Positions 25,352 to 33,643 of a DNA stretch of 64,000 nt are shown here, in pieces. The stretch covers positions 268,001 through 332,000 of the forward strand of contig NZ_JAPWKB010000019.1 of assembly GCF_028283785.1 (NCBI RefSeq). The letters run 5' to 3'. Both the position numbers and the translations under genes were made by a program. Position 1 is the stretch's first letter; each line of letters starts with the position of its first letter. Below the pieces are notes generated by a model. It saw only the letters and a list, made by a program, of their open reading frames with translations, did not search any database and was not told where the DNA came from. This stretch comes from Paraburkholderia sp. GTDB lineage: Bacteria > Pseudomonadota > Gammaproteobacteria > Burkholderiales > Burkholderiaceae.

Positions 25352-25861
25352 TTACTGTTGGTACACGAGGTCGGCGCGGCGGTTTTGTGCCCACGACGAA
25401 TCGTCATGACCGTCAGCTTGCGGCTTTTCCTTGCCCAGGCTCACGGCTTCCATTTGCGAGTCGGTCACGCCCAGCAGCGACAGCGAACGACGCACGGCTT
25501 CAGCACGCTTTTGACCCAGTGCCAGGTTGTATTCGCTGGTGCCGCGTTCGTCGGTGTTGCCTTGAATCAGCACGTGACGTTGCGGATGGCTCTTCAGGTA
25601 GTTCGCGTGTTGTTGCAGCAGCGATTGATAGTCGCTCTTGACCGAGTAGCTGTCGAAATCGAAATAGATGCTGCGCTTGGCCAGCGGACTATTCGGATCG
25701 TTCAGCGGATCGACGTTCACTTGCGCGACGGCGTTCGGGTTCGGTTGCGTGCTGACTGCGCCACCCTTGTTAGCGTTTTCATCGAGCTTGACGCCCGAAT
25801 GACAGGCAGCCAGTGCACCGACCATCGCCACTGCACATGCGATACGAAGTTTGGACATCAT
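25352..25861 (-). CDS. pal: Peptidoglycan-associated lipoprotein Pal
   Basis: Encodes 169 residues. A lipoprotein signal with lipobox LAAC places the acylated cysteine at 20. The OmpA-like peptidoglycan-binding domain covers about 60-169, with IYFDFDSYSVKSDYQSLL and the DAP-binding region GNTDERGTSEYNLALGQKRA split across 100-120. Pal anchors the outer membrane to peptidoglycan and binds TolB. It lies 17 bases after tolB. Two adjacent ATGs are possible starts. Confidence 0.97.
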   Translation of the reverse strand: MMSKLRIACAVAMVGALAACHSGVKLDENANKGGAVSTQPNPNAVAQVNVDPLNDPNSPLAKRSIYFDFDSYSVKSDYQSLLQQHANYLKSHPQRHVLIQGNTDERGTSEYNLALGQKRAEAVRRSLSLLGVTDSQMEAVSLGKEKPQADGHDDSSWAQNRRADLVYQQ

Positions 25862-25878
25862 GTTTTACTCTCCTTGTG

Positions 25879-27171
25879 TTATTGCATAAACGGGCCCCAG
25901 GACGGCTCGCGTACGCTGCCGCCCTGAACGGACAGGACCTGCCGGGTTCGACCGTCGGTCGACACTGCGGCCAACACGCCACGGCCGTTCACCTGTGTGG
26001 CGTAAAGAATGTACTGACCATTCGCGGCAAAGCTCGGCGATTCGTCATGTGTTGTGTCGGTCAGGCCGGTTGCCGTGCCTGCCTGCAGGTCCTGGAGGTA
26101 GAGCTTGAAGCCGCCACCCGTTCGCGAGATATACGCGAGTTCCTTGCCGTCCGGGCTGATTCGCGGACTCGTATTGTAGTTGCCGGTAAACGTCACGCGC
26201 TGTGCCGCGCCGGCATTTTCGCCACCGACCGGCATCTTGTAGATCTGCGGCTGGCCGCCGCGATCGCTCGTGAAGTAGATCGACTGGCCGTCCGGCGAGA
26301 AGGCCGGTTCGGTGTCGATCGAGGTGCCTTGCGTCAGGCGGCGAAGACCGCTGCCGTCTGCGTTGACGAGGAAGATCTGCGTATTGCCGGTGCGCGACAG
26401 CGCGACAGCCAGCGTACGGCCGTCAGGCGACCATGCCGGTGCGCTGTTGTTGCCCTTCTGGTCCGACACGACGATGCGACGGCCCGTGGGCAGATCGTGA
26501 ATGTAGACGACCGGCTTTTTCTTTTCGAACGACACGTACGCGACCTTCGTGCCGTCAGGCGACCAGGCCGGCGAGATGATCGGCTCGGGGCTGGACAGCG
26601 CGATATGCGCATCCTGGCCGTCCGAATCGGAAATCTGCAACTGATAGCGGCCGCCGGTCTTGATCACGTAGGACAGACGCGTCGCGAACACGCCGCGGCC
26701 GCCCATCAACTTTGCGTAGATGTAGTCGGCCACCTTGTGCGCGCTCATCCGCAAGCCGCTTTCGGGGCTCACCAGCACGAGGCCGCCAAGGCTTTCGCCC
26801 TTGACGGTGTCGTACAGCTTGAAGCGCACTTCGACCTGACCGTTGGCGAGGCGATTGACGCTGCCGGACACGAACGCATTCGCGCCCTTGGCCTTCCAGC
26901 TGCCGAGGTCGACGGAATCGGTTTCGGCGACAGGCGCGCTGCCCGCGTCGATGTTGGTGAATTTGCCGCTGCGCTGCAAGTCTTGACGCACGATCGTGCT
27001 GACCTGCTGCGGCGAGTTCGCCTCGTTGGCGAAGTTCGCCGTTGCAATCGGGAACTGGGTGGATCCGACGCCTGTCACGAGGACGTTGAGCTGTGCATGG
27101 GCGGCGCCACCGGTGGCGATCAGGCACGAAGCTACAAGTGTCCGCAGGCCTAGCTTGGTCATCAAACTCAT
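25879..27171 (-). CDS. tolB: Tol-Pal system protein TolB
   Basis: Encodes 430 residues from the ATG at 27171; a TTG six codons upstream is less likely. A Sec signal peptide ends at GGAAHA/Q. The N-terminal domain (about 25-150) binds TolA and Pal; the C-terminal six-bladed beta-propeller shows repeated SPAWSPDG, SAPAWSPDGRTLAVAL and EPAFSPDGQSIYFTSD blades. TolB is periplasmic and cycles between Pal and TolA. It is 131 bases after tolA, in the same transcript. Confidence 0.97.
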   Translation of the reverse strand: MSLMTKLGLRTLVASCLIATGGAAHAQLNVLVTGVGSTQFPIATANFANEANSPQQVSTIVRQDLQRSGKFTNIDAGSAPVAETDSVDLGSWKAKGANAFVSGSVNRLANGQVEVRFKLYDTVKGESLGGLVLVSPESGLRMSAHKVADYIYAKLMGGRGVFATRLSYVIKTGGRYQLQISDSDGQDAHIALSSPEPIISPAWSPDGTKVAYVSFEKKKPVVYIHDLPTGRRIVVSDQKGNNSAPAWSPDGRTLAVALSRTGNTQIFLVNADGSGLRRLTQGTSIDTEPAFSPDGQSIYFTSDRGGQPQIYKMPVGGENAGAAQRVTFTGNYNTSPRISPDGKELAYISRTGGGFKLYLQDLQAGTATGLTDTTHDESPSFAANGQYILYATQVNGRGVLAAVSTDGRTRQVLSVQGGSVREPSWGPFMQ

Positions 27172-27302
27172 GCTGTATGGTTTCCCCAAAAACAGGTTTC
27201 TAACACTTCACGACAGCAGACAGACTCGCAAAGATCGATTTCGTTCCCGCGCGCGCCGCTCCGGACAAGGCCTGGCGGCGCGCGGGGAATCTCGACGGGC
27301 GG

Positions 27303-28340
27303 TCAGCCTGCCGGACGCAACGTAATGGTAAAGCTGCCCGGCGTCTTGCCGTCCGTATCTTGCGGCATCGGGTCCGAGCGCTGCACGGCGCGTAGCGCGG
27401 CGGCGTCCCAGGCGTCGTTGCCGCTGCTATGCCGGATGGTTGCGCTCAGCAACGTGCCGGTCGGCGCGCAACGCACGGCTACCACGGTTTCGAGGCCAGT
27501 GGTTTCGCCTCCCCAGACGATGTTCGGACCCACGCGACGCTTGACCTTGTCGGCGTAACCCGGCGACGTCGCATTGCCGCCCGAGCCGCTGCCGGCACCG
27601 CTCTTGCCCAGACCGTTGCTCGACGAGCTGTCGCCGCCGGCCATGCCTTGCATCTGCGAGAGCCGCTGACGGCGTTCCTGGTCGAGCTTTTTCGCGTCGG
27701 CCGAGGCCTGCGCCGCCGCCTTGGCCTTCGCGGCCTTCTGCGCGTCAGCCTTCTTCTGCGCGTCGGCCTGCGCCTGTTTGTCAGCCTGCTCCTGCTGTTC
27801 CTTCAGTTCCTGCTGCTTTTGCAACTGCTGCTGCTTTTGCTGATCGGCGAGCTGTTGCTGCTTGAGCTTGTCGGCTTGCTGCTGTTGCTGCTGCTTGAGC
27901 TTCGCCGCTGCGGCTGCCTTCTGCGCGGCGAGTTGCGCGGCCTGGTCGGCGGCAAGCTGTTGCTGGCGCTTCGCCTCGGCTTCCTGCTGCTGCTTCAGCT
28001 GACGTTGCTGCTCGGCCAGTTGGGCTTCACGCGCGGCCTGCTGTTGCTGCTGACGCTTCTTTTCCTGCAGCGCGATATCCGCCTGCTCGTCGGGGACGGG
28101 CGGCGGGGCAGGCGCGACCGGCGCCGGCGGTGTGGGCGTGGGCGTCGGCAACGGCGTATCGGGGACGGCGGTCCACAGTTCGGCTTCGGCGCCCTCGGGC
28201 GTGCTGTTTTGCCACTGGATGCCGTGATACAGGAAAAATCCGAGCAGCGCGTGCATCACCAGCGCGAGCACAAAAGCTCGCCAGGTGCCGCGTTCGCTCG
28301 GCGGCCGGACGGGACGGTTGGATCGCTGCTCTCGACTCAT
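27303..28340 (-). CDS. tolA: Tol-Pal system protein TolA
   Basis: Encodes 345 residues. An N-terminal transmembrane helix (FVLALVMHALLGFFLYHG, about 23-40) has the conserved Ser/His face used with TolQ and TolR. A Pro-rich hinge follows (near 62-84), then a long Gln/Lys/Ala-rich helical region (about 88-215) spanning the periplasm. The C-terminal TonB-like domain III (about 255-345, ending GSFTITLRPAG) contacts TolB and Pal. The repeats in the helical region are low-complexity and may vary in length between strains. It overlaps tolR by four bases. Confidence 0.95.
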   Translation of the reverse strand: MSREQRSNRPVRPPSERGTWRAFVLALVMHALLGFFLYHGIQWQNSTPEGAEAELWTAVPDTPLPTPTPTPPAPVAPAPPPVPDEQADIALQEKKRQQQQQAAREAQLAEQQRQLKQQQEAEAKRQQQLAADQAAQLAAQKAAAAAKLKQQQQQQADKLKQQQLADQQKQQQLQKQQELKEQQEQADKQAQADAQKKADAQKAAKAKAAAQASADAKKLDQERRQRLSQMQGMAGGDSSSSNGLGKSGAGSGSGGNATSPGYADKVKRRVGPNIVWGGETTGLETVVAVRCAPTGTLLSATIRHSSGNDAWDAAALRAVQRSDPMPQDTDGKTPGSFTITLRPAG

Positions 28341-28783
28341 TGCGATTTGACGAGCAAGCCAACGCGTTTGACGCCGCGCGCCTTCAGATCGGACATCACG
28401 TTCATCACGACTTCGTACTTGACGGTCTTGTCGGCGGCGATCACGACCGGTTGATCCGGATGCGCCGCCTGACGATCGGTGACGAAACCGTCGAGGTCGG
28501 CTTTGCTCATGTCTTCCTGCTGCATCGCGCCGGCGTCGTCCTTGTACTTGACGCTCATGTTGCCGTCGGCGCGGATGTTGACGACGACGGGCGGCGTTTG
28601 CTGCTGCGGCGCGGCGCCGCCGACGGTCGGCAGATTGACGATCGACGGTGCGACCAGCGGCGCGGTCACCATGAAGATCACGAGCAGCACGAGCATCACG
28701 TCGATGTACGGCACGACGTTGATGTCGGCCATGGCACGGCGCGAACGGCTGCCGCGCATGCTGGAGTTGCTTGAACCGGCCAT
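28337..28783 (-). CDS. tolR: Tol-Pal system protein TolR (ExbD family)
   Basis: Encodes 148 residues. One transmembrane helix near the N-terminus, VVPYIDVMLVLLVIFMVTAP (about 23-42), contains the essential proton-channel Asp in IDVM. A periplasmic domain with the peptidoglycan-binding and dimerisation regions follows. It forms the proton-driven motor with TolQ. It starts 10 bases after tolQ and overlaps tolA by four bases. Confidence 0.96.
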   Translation of the reverse strand: MAGSSNSSMRGSRSRRAMADINVVPYIDVMLVLLVIFMVTAPLVAPSIVNLPTVGGAAPQQQTPPVVVNIRADGNMSVKYKDDAGAMQQEDMSKADLDGFVTDRQAAHPDQPVVIAADKTVKYEVVMNVMSDLKARGVKRVGLLVKSQ

Positions 28784-28793
28784 CGTGTGCTCC

Positions 28794-29471
28794 TTACTGC
28801 GCCTGGCGCTGAAGAATGTTCGAGAACTCTTCGATGAAGGTTTCGAAGCGGATCGCGAGGCGGTCGATATCGTGGGCGTAGCGGTTGTAGGCGACCACGG
28901 CCGGAATCGCGGCGAACAGACCGATGGCGGTTGCCGTCAGCGCTTCCGCGATGCCCGGCGCGACGTTCGCGAGCGTGGCCTGCTGGACGTTCGCGAGACC
29001 GCGGAACGCGTTCATGATCCCCCAGACCGTGCCGAACAGACCGATGTACGGGCTGACCGAACCCACCGACGCGAGGAACGCGAGGTTGGCTTCGAGCACG
29101 TCCATTTCACGCTGGAACGCGGCGCGCATCGCGCGACGGGCGCCGTCGAGGATCAGGCCCGGATCGTTGAGCCGCTTTTCCTTGCCCTTCAGGAATTCAC
29201 GCATGCCCGATTCGAAGATGCGTTCGAGCGCGCCGATGGTGTGACGGTTGTTGGCTGCGCTCTGATACAGCGCCTGCAGGTCGCCGCCCGACCAGAAATC
29301 GCGTTCGAAACGCTCGGTTTGCGCGCGGGCGCGACGGATCGCAAACCACTTGCGGAAGATAAAAGTCCAAGACAGCAGCGACAGCAACAGCAGCAGGGCC
29401 ATTACCGCCTGCGCCAGCAGGCTCGCGTTGAGGACGAGAGAAATGATCGACAGATCTTGTGTAGTGTTCAT
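28794..29471 (-). CDS. tolQ: Tol-Pal system protein TolQ (MotA/TolQ/ExbB proton channel)
   Basis: Encodes 225 residues with three transmembrane segments: one near 15-38 (LLAQAVMALLLLLSLLSW) and two in the second half. The second half has the family signature VSPYIGLFGTVWGIMNAF near 130-147 and GLFAAIPAVVAYNRY near 185-199. The ATG at 29471 matches family length; upstream codons lack family sequence. TolQ surrounds the TolR helix and drives TolA. It is the first core tol gene, 193 bases after ybgC. Confidence 0.96.
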   Translation of the reverse strand: MNTTQDLSIISLVLNASLLAQAVMALLLLLSLLSWTFIFRKWFAIRRARAQTERFERDFWSGGDLQALYQSAANNRHTIGALERIFESGMREFLKGKEKRLNDPGLILDGARRAMRAAFQREMDVLEANLAFLASVGSVSPYIGLFGTVWGIMNAFRGLANVQQATLANVAPGIAEALTATAIGLFAAIPAVVAYNRYAHDIDRLAIRFETFIEEFSNILQRQAQ

Positions 29472-29664
29472 AAAGGTTCGCTGTAACGTCCCGGAAGGGG
29501 GCGTCCGGCTGCAAGTTCTGACGAAGCATTCCGTGAGGAATCCGGAAGCTTCGGGGCGTTGCAAGCCGAACCATGCTTTGTGCTGCTTGATCGATATGAG
29601 TTCACTGGCCCCGGTAACAACGGGACTCGGTGAATGTCCGTTGACACGTGGGTGGCCGTAAACC

Positions 29665-30180
29665 CTAAGTTGTTCCGTTCGACGCGTTTGCCCCGCTATT
29701 CGCGACGGTTGGCTGCGTCACGCCCGCTGTGCCGGGCGCTTCGATGCCCGGTCCGCGTCGCAGCGCGGCCAGTACCGGCGCGGGAATCGCAGCCGGGCGC
29801 AGCGCGTCGCGATCGACACAGCCGACGCGGATGGTCCCTGTAGCAAGCAGCGTGCCGTCGCGCCACGCTTCCTGCGCGAAATCGACGGATGCACGCCCCA
29901 GCCGGGCGATCCGGCTGACGACTTCGATTACGTCATCGAGGCGGGCCGGGGCTTTGTAGTCCATCGCGGTACTGCTGACGATGAACAGCGCGCCGGTTTC
30001 GTCGGCGAGACGGCGCTGGTCGATTCCACACGCACGTAGCCATTCGGTGCGCGCCCGTTCGAAAAACTTGAGGTAATTCGCGTAAAACACGATGCCGCCC
30101 GCGTCGGTATCTTCGTAGTACACGCGAACCGGCCACGTGAACCCGATTTCCGCGCCGGGCTGGCTGGCGGATAGTTTCAT
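29665..30180 (-). CDS. ybgC: Acyl-CoA thioesterase YbgC (hot-dog fold)
   Basis: Encodes 171 residues from the ATG at 30180; an ATG three codons upstream is also possible. The hot-dog fold is shown by PVRVYYEDTDAGGIVFYANY (17-36), with the catalytic Asp in the EDTDAGG signature of 4-hydroxybenzoyl-CoA-type thioesterases, and by FERARTEWLRACGI. YbgC hydrolyses short-chain or phospholipid-linked acyl thioesters and is usually the first gene of the tol operon, as here. The last 30 residues are Ala/Gly/Thr-rich and extend beyond the 134-residue E. coli protein. Confidence 0.93.
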   Translation of the reverse strand: MKLSASQPGAEIGFTWPVRVYYEDTDAGGIVFYANYLKFFERARTEWLRACGIDQRRLADETGALFIVSSTAMDYKAPARLDDVIEVVSRIARLGRASVDFAQEAWRDGTLLATGTIRVGCVDRDALRPAAIPAPVLAALRRGPGIEAPGTAGVTQPTVANSGANASNGTT

Positions 30181-30344
30181 GGCGGGCATTTTACCGGATC
30201 GGCCAGGCCGAAGCGCTTTTCGAGCGACGTATCCCGCCGGCCGGTTGCCGGGCGGGGCGCAGCGCGATTCGAACGAGCGAATGCGCTGCGTCGCGATTCG
30301 GTCCGGCGGCGGGGCGGCCGGCCAATTTTCCTTATTAATCAGAT

Positions 30345-30368
30345 GATTGACGGCGATATCCGCCAATC
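30345..30368 (-). other. Imperfect hairpin after the SDR gene
   Basis: GATTG-CGG arms separated by an AT-rich centre lie 14 bases after the SDR stop on the minus strand, next to the AT-rich run ATTAATAAGGAAAA. There is no T run, so it is only terminator-like, or an operator before ybgC. Confidence 0.35.
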
Positions 30369-30381
30369 ATTGCCGGACATT

Positions 30382-31128
30382 TCAGCCGCGATGGATCGAC
30401 AGCCCCGCGAAAGCTTGCGCGACGGGCATCAGCTCGATTGTATTGACGTTGACGTGCGCGGGACGCGTTGCGATCCAGTAGATCGACTCGGCGATATCTT
30501 CGGCCGTGAGCGGCTGGACGTTCTGATAGACGTTGGCCGCTTTCGCGTCGTCGCCGTGGAAGCGCACGTTCGAGAATTCGGTGCCGCCGCAAAGGCCCGG
30601 CTCGACGTCGGTCACGCGGATCGCGGTGCCGCTCAGGTCGGCGCGCAGATTCAGGCTGAACTGGCGCACGAACGCCTTGGTCGCGCCGTAGACGTTGCCC
30701 CCCGCGTAGGGGTAGGTGCCCGCGACCGAGCCCAGATTCACCACATGGCCGCGATTGCGCTCGACCATGCCCGGCAGCAGTGCGCGCGTGACCTGCACGA
30801 GTCCTGTGCAGTTGGTGTCGATCATCGTGGTCCAGTCGTCGAGCGATGCACGTTGCGCCGGTTCGAGGCCGAGCGCGAGACCGGCGTTGTTGACCAGCAG
30901 GTCGATGGCAGCGAAATCGGCCGGCAGCGATGCGACGGCTTTTTCGATGCTGGCGTTGTCGCGGACGTCGAGTTCGACCGGCAGCAGCGCGTCGCCGAGC
31001 TCGGCTGCGAGCGCGTCCAGACGATCCTTGCGGCGGGCGGTTGCGACGACCTTATGGCCGCCGTTCACGAAAGCGCGGGCGATGGCGGCGCCGAATCCTG
31101 CGGACGCGCCGGTTACGAATACGATCAT
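30382..31128 (-). CDS. Short-chain dehydrogenase/reductase (YdfG-like 3-hydroxy acid dehydrogenase)
   Basis: Encodes 248 residues. The Rossmann motif is VTGASAGFG at 5-13, the basic ARRKDR near 32-37 favours NADP, LVNNAGLALG near 80-89 is the structural NNAG, and the catalytic set is Ser in GSVAGTYPY with YGATK (Tyr and Lys near 147-151). The late segment DVEPGLCGGTEFSNVRF matches E. coli YdfG, which oxidises L-allo-threonine, L-serine and 3-hydroxy acids and reduces malonic semialdehyde. The ATG at 31128 gives family length. Monocistronic, diverging from glyA. Confidence 0.92.
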   Translation of the reverse strand: MIVFVTGASAGFGAAIARAFVNGGHKVVATARRKDRLDALAAELGDALLPVELDVRDNASIEKAVASLPADFAAIDLLVNNAGLALGLEPAQRASLDDWTTMIDTNCTGLVQVTRALLPGMVERNRGHVVNLGSVAGTYPYAGGNVYGATKAFVRQFSLNLRADLSGTAIRVTDVEPGLCGGTEFSNVRFHGDDAKAANVYQNVQPLTAEDIAESIYWIATRPAHVNVNTIELMPVAQAFAGLSIHRG

Positions 31129-31372
31129 TGCAGTTCCCTGGTCGGTAAGAGAAAAAGGTCCCCAGCCTACTTGCAATATTGCGCTGCGGCAAGAACGCGG
31201 GACATTCGATACGGCGGGCCTCACGGTCGCGCGGCGGTCCGGTGCGACGGCGTCGTGAGCGTGGTTGGAGCGGCAGTTGACACACGGTTTTCATCGGGTT
31301 TCGATATACCTTTCAGGCGCCCGCCGCCCGGCCTCGAAGGCCGCGTGGGGAAGGCGCGAGCCGGGCCGCCGG

Positions 31373-31401
31373 TTGCCTATTCGAGACGGTTCCAATACAC
31401 T
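31373..31401 (+). promoter_or_regulatory. Candidate promoter for the glyA transcript
   Basis: TTGCCT (31373-31378), a 17-base spacer and TACACT (31396-31401) match sigma-70 boxes at four of six positions each. The predicted start near 31408 would place the riboswitch at the very 5' end of the RNA. Confidence 0.55.
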
Positions 31402-31412
31402 TACGCGCTCAT

Positions 31413-31502
31413 CCCTGCGTGACTGGCGATAGAACCAAACAGGTTCAAGGTGGAGCAACCCACCGTGAAGCGCAGGGTGCCGTTTTGCCGTTCGCCTGGG
31501 CA
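31413..31502 (+). ncRNA. ZTP (pfl) riboswitch upstream of glyA
   Basis: The two hallmark blocks of the pfl motif are present: GTGACTGGCG at 31419-31428 and GCCGTTCGCCTGGGCA at 31487-31502. P1 pairs CCCTGCG (31413-31419) with CGCAGGG (31471-31477). Inside it are GAACC/GGTTC (31432-31436 with 31442-31446) and GGTGG/CCACC (31449-31453 with 31460-31464). The 3' hairpin TGCC/GGCA presents CGCC (31493-31496), which can pair with GGCG (31425-31428) in the known pseudoknot. ZTP riboswitches sense AICAR-triphosphate, a signal of 10-formyl-THF shortage, and switch on folate/purine genes such as glyA. The expression platform is not obvious: 173 bases separate it from the glyA ATG and no terminator with a T run is seen. 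Confidence 0.88.
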
Positions 31503-31675
31503 GCCGTGATTCGCGCGCTTGATAGCGCTGCCGTTGGCTGTCCCCGCTCGCGTGTGCCGTATCCCATCCGCCACGTCAGGGCTGGCCCAGCCGCCAGCAG
31601 CGCCGCGTACCCGCTACGCCGGTTACACGTTCTGCGCACAATCCGGTCAACCTGAAAACACTCAACGGAACCCGT

Positions 31676-32923
31676 ATGTTTGACAGAGCCCAAAGCACCA
31701 TCGCCAACGTCGATCCCGAACTCTGGGCGGTGATCGAGCAGGAAAACCGCCGTCAGGAAGAGCACATCGAACTGATCGCGTCGGAAAACTATACGAGCCC
31801 GGCCGTGATGGCCGCACAGGGCTCGCAGCTCACCAACAAATACGCCGAAGGTTATCCGGGCAAGCGCTACTACGGCGGTTGCGAATTCGTGGACATCGCC
31901 GAGCAGCTGGCGATCGATCGCGTGAAGGCACTGTTCGGCGCGGAAGCGGCCAACGTGCAGCCGAACTCCGGCTCGCAGGCCAACCAGGGCGTGTTCTTCG
32001 CGATGCTCAAGCCGGGCGACACGATCATGGGCATGAGCCTCGCGCACGGCGGTCACCTTACGCACGGCTCGCCGGTCAACATGTCGGGAAAGTGGTTCAA
32101 CGTGGTCAGCTACGGCCTGAACGAAGCCGAAGACATCGACTACGAAGCCGCGGAAAAGCTCGCGCAGGAACACAAGCCGAAGCTGATCGTCGCAGGCGCG
32201 TCGGCGTTTGCGCTGCGCATCGATTTCGAACGTCTGTCGAAGATCGCGAAGTCGGTGGGTGCGTATTTCATGGTCGACATGGCGCATTACGCCGGTCTGA
32301 TCGCCGCGGGTGTGTATCCGAACCCGGTGCCGTTCGCCGACTTCGTCACGACCACCACGCACAAGAGCCTGCGCGGCCCGCGCGGCGGCGTGATCCTGAT
32401 GAAGGCCGAGTTCGAGAAGCAGATCAACTCGGCGATCTTCCCGGGCATTCAGGGCGGTCCGCTGATGCATGTGATCGCCGGCAAGGCGGTGGCGTTCAAG
32501 GAAGCACTGTCGCCGGAATTCAAGGAATACCAGCAACAGGTCGTCGAAAATGCACGCGTGCTGGCTGAAACGCTGGTCAAGCGCGGTCTGCGGATCGTCT
32601 CGGGCCGCACCGAAAGCCACGTGATGCTGGTCGATCTGCGCGCGAAGAACATCACCGGCAAGGCAGCGGAAGCAGCACTGGGCGCGGCGCATATCACGGT
32701 CAACAAGAACGCGATCCCGAACGATCCGGAAAAGCCGTTCGTCACGAGCGGTGTGCGTCTGGGCTCGCCGGCAATGACCACGCGCGGTTTCGGCGTGAAG
32801 GAAGCGGAGATCGTGGGCAACCTGATCGCCGACGTGCTGGACAATCCGGAAGACACAGCGAACATCGAGCGCGTGCGTGGCCAGGTTGCCGAGCTGACGC
32901 AACGCTTCCCGGTTTATCGCTAA
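31676..32923 (+). CDS. glyA: Serine hydroxymethyltransferase
   Basis: Encodes 415 residues. GlyA interconverts serine and glycine while making 5,10-methylene-THF. Typical strings are IELIASENYTSPAVM near 25-39, NKYAEGYPGKRYYGGCEFVD, NVQPNSGSQAN, and the PLP-lysine region TTTHKSLRGPRGG near 222-234. Length and motifs are complete. It is preceded by a ZTP riboswitch and followed six bases later by nrdR, so the two are cotranscribed and nrdR may also fall under ZTP control. Confidence 0.98.
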   Translation: MFDRAQSTIANVDPELWAVIEQENRRQEEHIELIASENYTSPAVMAAQGSQLTNKYAEGYPGKRYYGGCEFVDIAEQLAIDRVKALFGAEAANVQPNSGSQANQGVFFAMLKPGDTIMGMSLAHGGHLTHGSPVNMSGKWFNVVSYGLNEAEDIDYEAAEKLAQEHKPKLIVAGASAFALRIDFERLSKIAKSVGAYFMVDMAHYAGLIAAGVYPNPVPFADFVTTTTHKSLRGPRGGVILMKAEFEKQINSAIFPGIQGGPLMHVIAGKAVAFKEALSPEFKEYQQQVVENARVLAETLVKRGLRIVSGRTESHVMLVDLRAKNITGKAAEAALGAAHITVNKNAIPNDPEKPFVTSGVRLGSPAMTTRGFGVKEAEIVGNLIADVLDNPEDTANIERVRGQVAELTQRFPVYR

Positions 32924-32929
32924 GCAACC

Positions 32930-33412
32930 ATGCACTGCCCCTTCTGCCGGCACGACGATACGCAGGTCGTTGATTCCCGCGTATCCGAAGACGGCGCCGC
33001 GATTCGCCGGCGCCGCCGCTGCACGGCCTGCGACAAACGTTTTACGACGTATGAGCGGGTCGAGCTGGCATTGCCGGCGGTCGTCAAGAAGGACGGTAGC
33101 CGCACGGAATTCGACCGCCGCAAGATCGTCGCGAGCATGCAACTGGCGCTGCGCAAGCGCCCGGTTGCGGCAGACGCGATCGACGCGGCCGTCGCCCGTA
33201 TCGAATATCAGTTGTTGGGCAGCGGCGAGCGCGAAATCCGCAGCGAACGTCTCGGCGAACTCGTGATGAACGAGTTGCGCCAGCTCGACACCATCGCCTA
33301 CGTGCGTTTTGCGTCCGTGTACCGGCGCTTCGAAGACGTCTCCGAATTCGAAGACGTGATCGAGGAATTCCGCCGCGCGGCCTCGCCGCCCAAGCCTCCC
33401 CGCAAACGCTGA
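32930..33412 (+). CDS. nrdR: Transcriptional repressor NrdR
   Basis: Encodes 160 residues. An N-terminal zinc ribbon has C3, C6, C31 and C34 (MHCPFC and CTAC) and is followed by an ATP-cone domain (about 49-139; VVKKDGSRTEFDRRKIVASM). NrdR binds NrdR boxes and represses ribonucleotide reductase genes in response to dATP/ATP. It lies six bases after glyA, the common beta-proteobacterial arrangement. The C-terminus is Pro/Lys/Arg-rich. Confidence 0.97.
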   Translation: MHCPFCRHDDTQVVDSRVSEDGAAIRRRRRCTACDKRFTTYERVELALPAVVKKDGSRTEFDRRKIVASMQLALRKRPVAADAIDAAVARIEYQLLGSGEREIRSERLGELVMNELRQLDTIAYVRFASVYRRFEDVSEFEDVIEEFRRAASPPKPPRKR

Positions 33413-33418
33413 GCGTTC

Positions 33419-33437
33419 GCGAGCCTGCATGGCTCGC
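33419..33437 (+). terminator. Possible terminator after nrdR
   Basis: GCGAGCC, loop TGCAT, GGCTCGC, then TTCGTTT. The 7-bp stem is perfect but the T tract is interrupted. It lies six bases after the nrdR stop. Confidence 0.5.
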
Positions 33438-33643
33438 TTCGTTTCGCGCATCTGTCTGCCCGATCGACGCGCTCGCGTCCGTTGCGTTGATTGCATCCCG
33501 ATTCCCTCCGTTTTTTCCGCTGCCACGGTGTTGCTGCGTGCATTGTTGCGCGTGTTTTTAGCGCGCGCCACTCGGCCATCCGGCTAATTGTGCGCATCCG
33601 TTTGCGTCGATAGAGTCACTGCGTTCTCCGTCAAAGCTCAGGG

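Larger units (their letters stand above)
31129..31675. other. Divergent intergenic region between the SDR gene and glyA
   Basis: The 547 bases hold the glyA promoter, a ZTP-type riboswitch and a 173-base GC-rich leader after it. No coding frame with convincing content was seen. A stretch at 31319-31372 is rich in CCG/CGG and can fold on itself, but no single clear hairpin is claimed. Confidence 0.6.

Noticed and set aside
27720..28080. Tandem repeat array in tolA as a mobile or CRISPR-like repeat
   Set aside because: It is the low-complexity Gln/Lys/Ala helical domain of TolA, a normal family feature.
31445..33571. Long minus-strand open frame opposite glyA and nrdR
   Set aside because: Same composition artefact; it also runs through the riboswitch and two conserved genes.
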